Part shown: one piece after another, positions 5,218 to 5,358 of the stretch
How positions within the stretch are numbered: the stretch's first letter is position 1
How the letters are laid out: each line of letters begins with the position of its first letter
Assembly (NCBI GenBank): GCA_002424495.1
Contig: DIKH01000441.1
Location: 1 to 5,358, forward strand
Origin: Desulfobacteraceae bacterium UBA5623
Lineage (GTDB): Bacteria; Desulfobacterota; DSM-4660; Desulfatiglandales; Desulfatiglandaceae
DNA: 5,358 bases
Direction of reading: 5' to 3'
Notes under the pieces: model-generated
Told to the model about the DNA's origin: nothing
Databases searched by the model: none
The model's input: the letters and a program-made list of their open reading frames with translations, nothing else
Made by a program: the position numbers and the translations under genes

Positions 5218-5358
5218 TTACAACTCTATGGGGTAACTTCTCAAAAGTCCGGGTGCGAGCGGGCAGGGGTGGAGGTCTGTTATGAAATGGCGCATAATTT
5301 TTGTCGGTGCTGCTGCAACGCCCCCATAACCTTGAATAACTCGCGGAACAGGCAGAGA
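5218..5358 (-). other. Open frame entering from the right edge, identity unknown
   Basis: One minus-strand frame is open from the window edge for 46 codons and ends in TAA at 5220-5218. The encoded stretch is rich in Pro, Ala and Leu and includes RVIQGYGGVAAAPTK and CPLAPGLLRSYP. I do not recognise a family. It is more GC-rich than the adjacent promoter region. It may be the tail of an upstream gene, a decayed gene or repeat, or a chance open frame. Nothing else clear was found in this stretch. Confidence 0.2.

Noticed and set aside
1..5358. CRISPR arrays, tRNA or rRNA genes, thiamin riboswitch
   Set aside because: No regularly spaced repeats, no tRNA-like cloverleaf and no recognisable THI-box core were seen on either strand.

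Overview
The window is a bacterial chromosome segment of moderate to low GC. All six full-length genes, plus one probable micro-ORF, lie on the minus strand, so transcription runs from right to left. Gene content points to a flagellated Gram-negative organism. The mixture of a sigma-28-type flgM promoter, an IS21-type element end and an Fe-S/sulfur-handling gene set is compatible with Desulfobacterota (Deltaproteobacteria). That placement is an inference from gene content and was not tested by any search.

Right part (5358 to about 1460): a tightly packed cluster, in transcription order yggS/PLPBP (PLP homeostasis), ttcA-like (tRNA 2-thiocytidine synthesis), thiD (HMP/HMP-P kinase), rimO (S12 methylthiotransferase). 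The junctions are 2 nt, a 4-nt GTGA overlap and 18 nt. A sigma-70-like promoter whose -35 box sits inside an inverted repeat lies just upstream of yggS. The 3' end of rimO overlaps an unlisted 33-codon reading frame (1528-1629) that reads as the second half of a rubredoxin/rubrerythrin-type metal-binding domain (CPICGA...F). A nitroreductase-family flavoprotein gene follows 65 nt later and may be co-transcribed. The common threads are sulfur insertion (TtcA, RimO), Fe-S or metal-Cys chemistry (TtcA, RimO, the micro-ORF) and vitamin cofactors (PLP, thiamin, FMN).

Left part (about 820 to 1): a solitary flgM (anti-sigma-28) has its own promoter with a perfect GCCGATAA -10 box, which implies FliA autoregulation, and is followed by a strong bidirectional terminator (241-279). 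Beyond that, at 1-156, is the end of an IS21-family insertion sequence. It has two copies of a 23-bp terminal repeat and probably the first codons of istA running off the window. Positions 157-240 show nothing I can name.

The most interesting observation is the half-rubredoxin micro-ORF overlapping rimO. The rest is recognisable housekeeping and motility biology, and I did not find a clear new multi-gene system.
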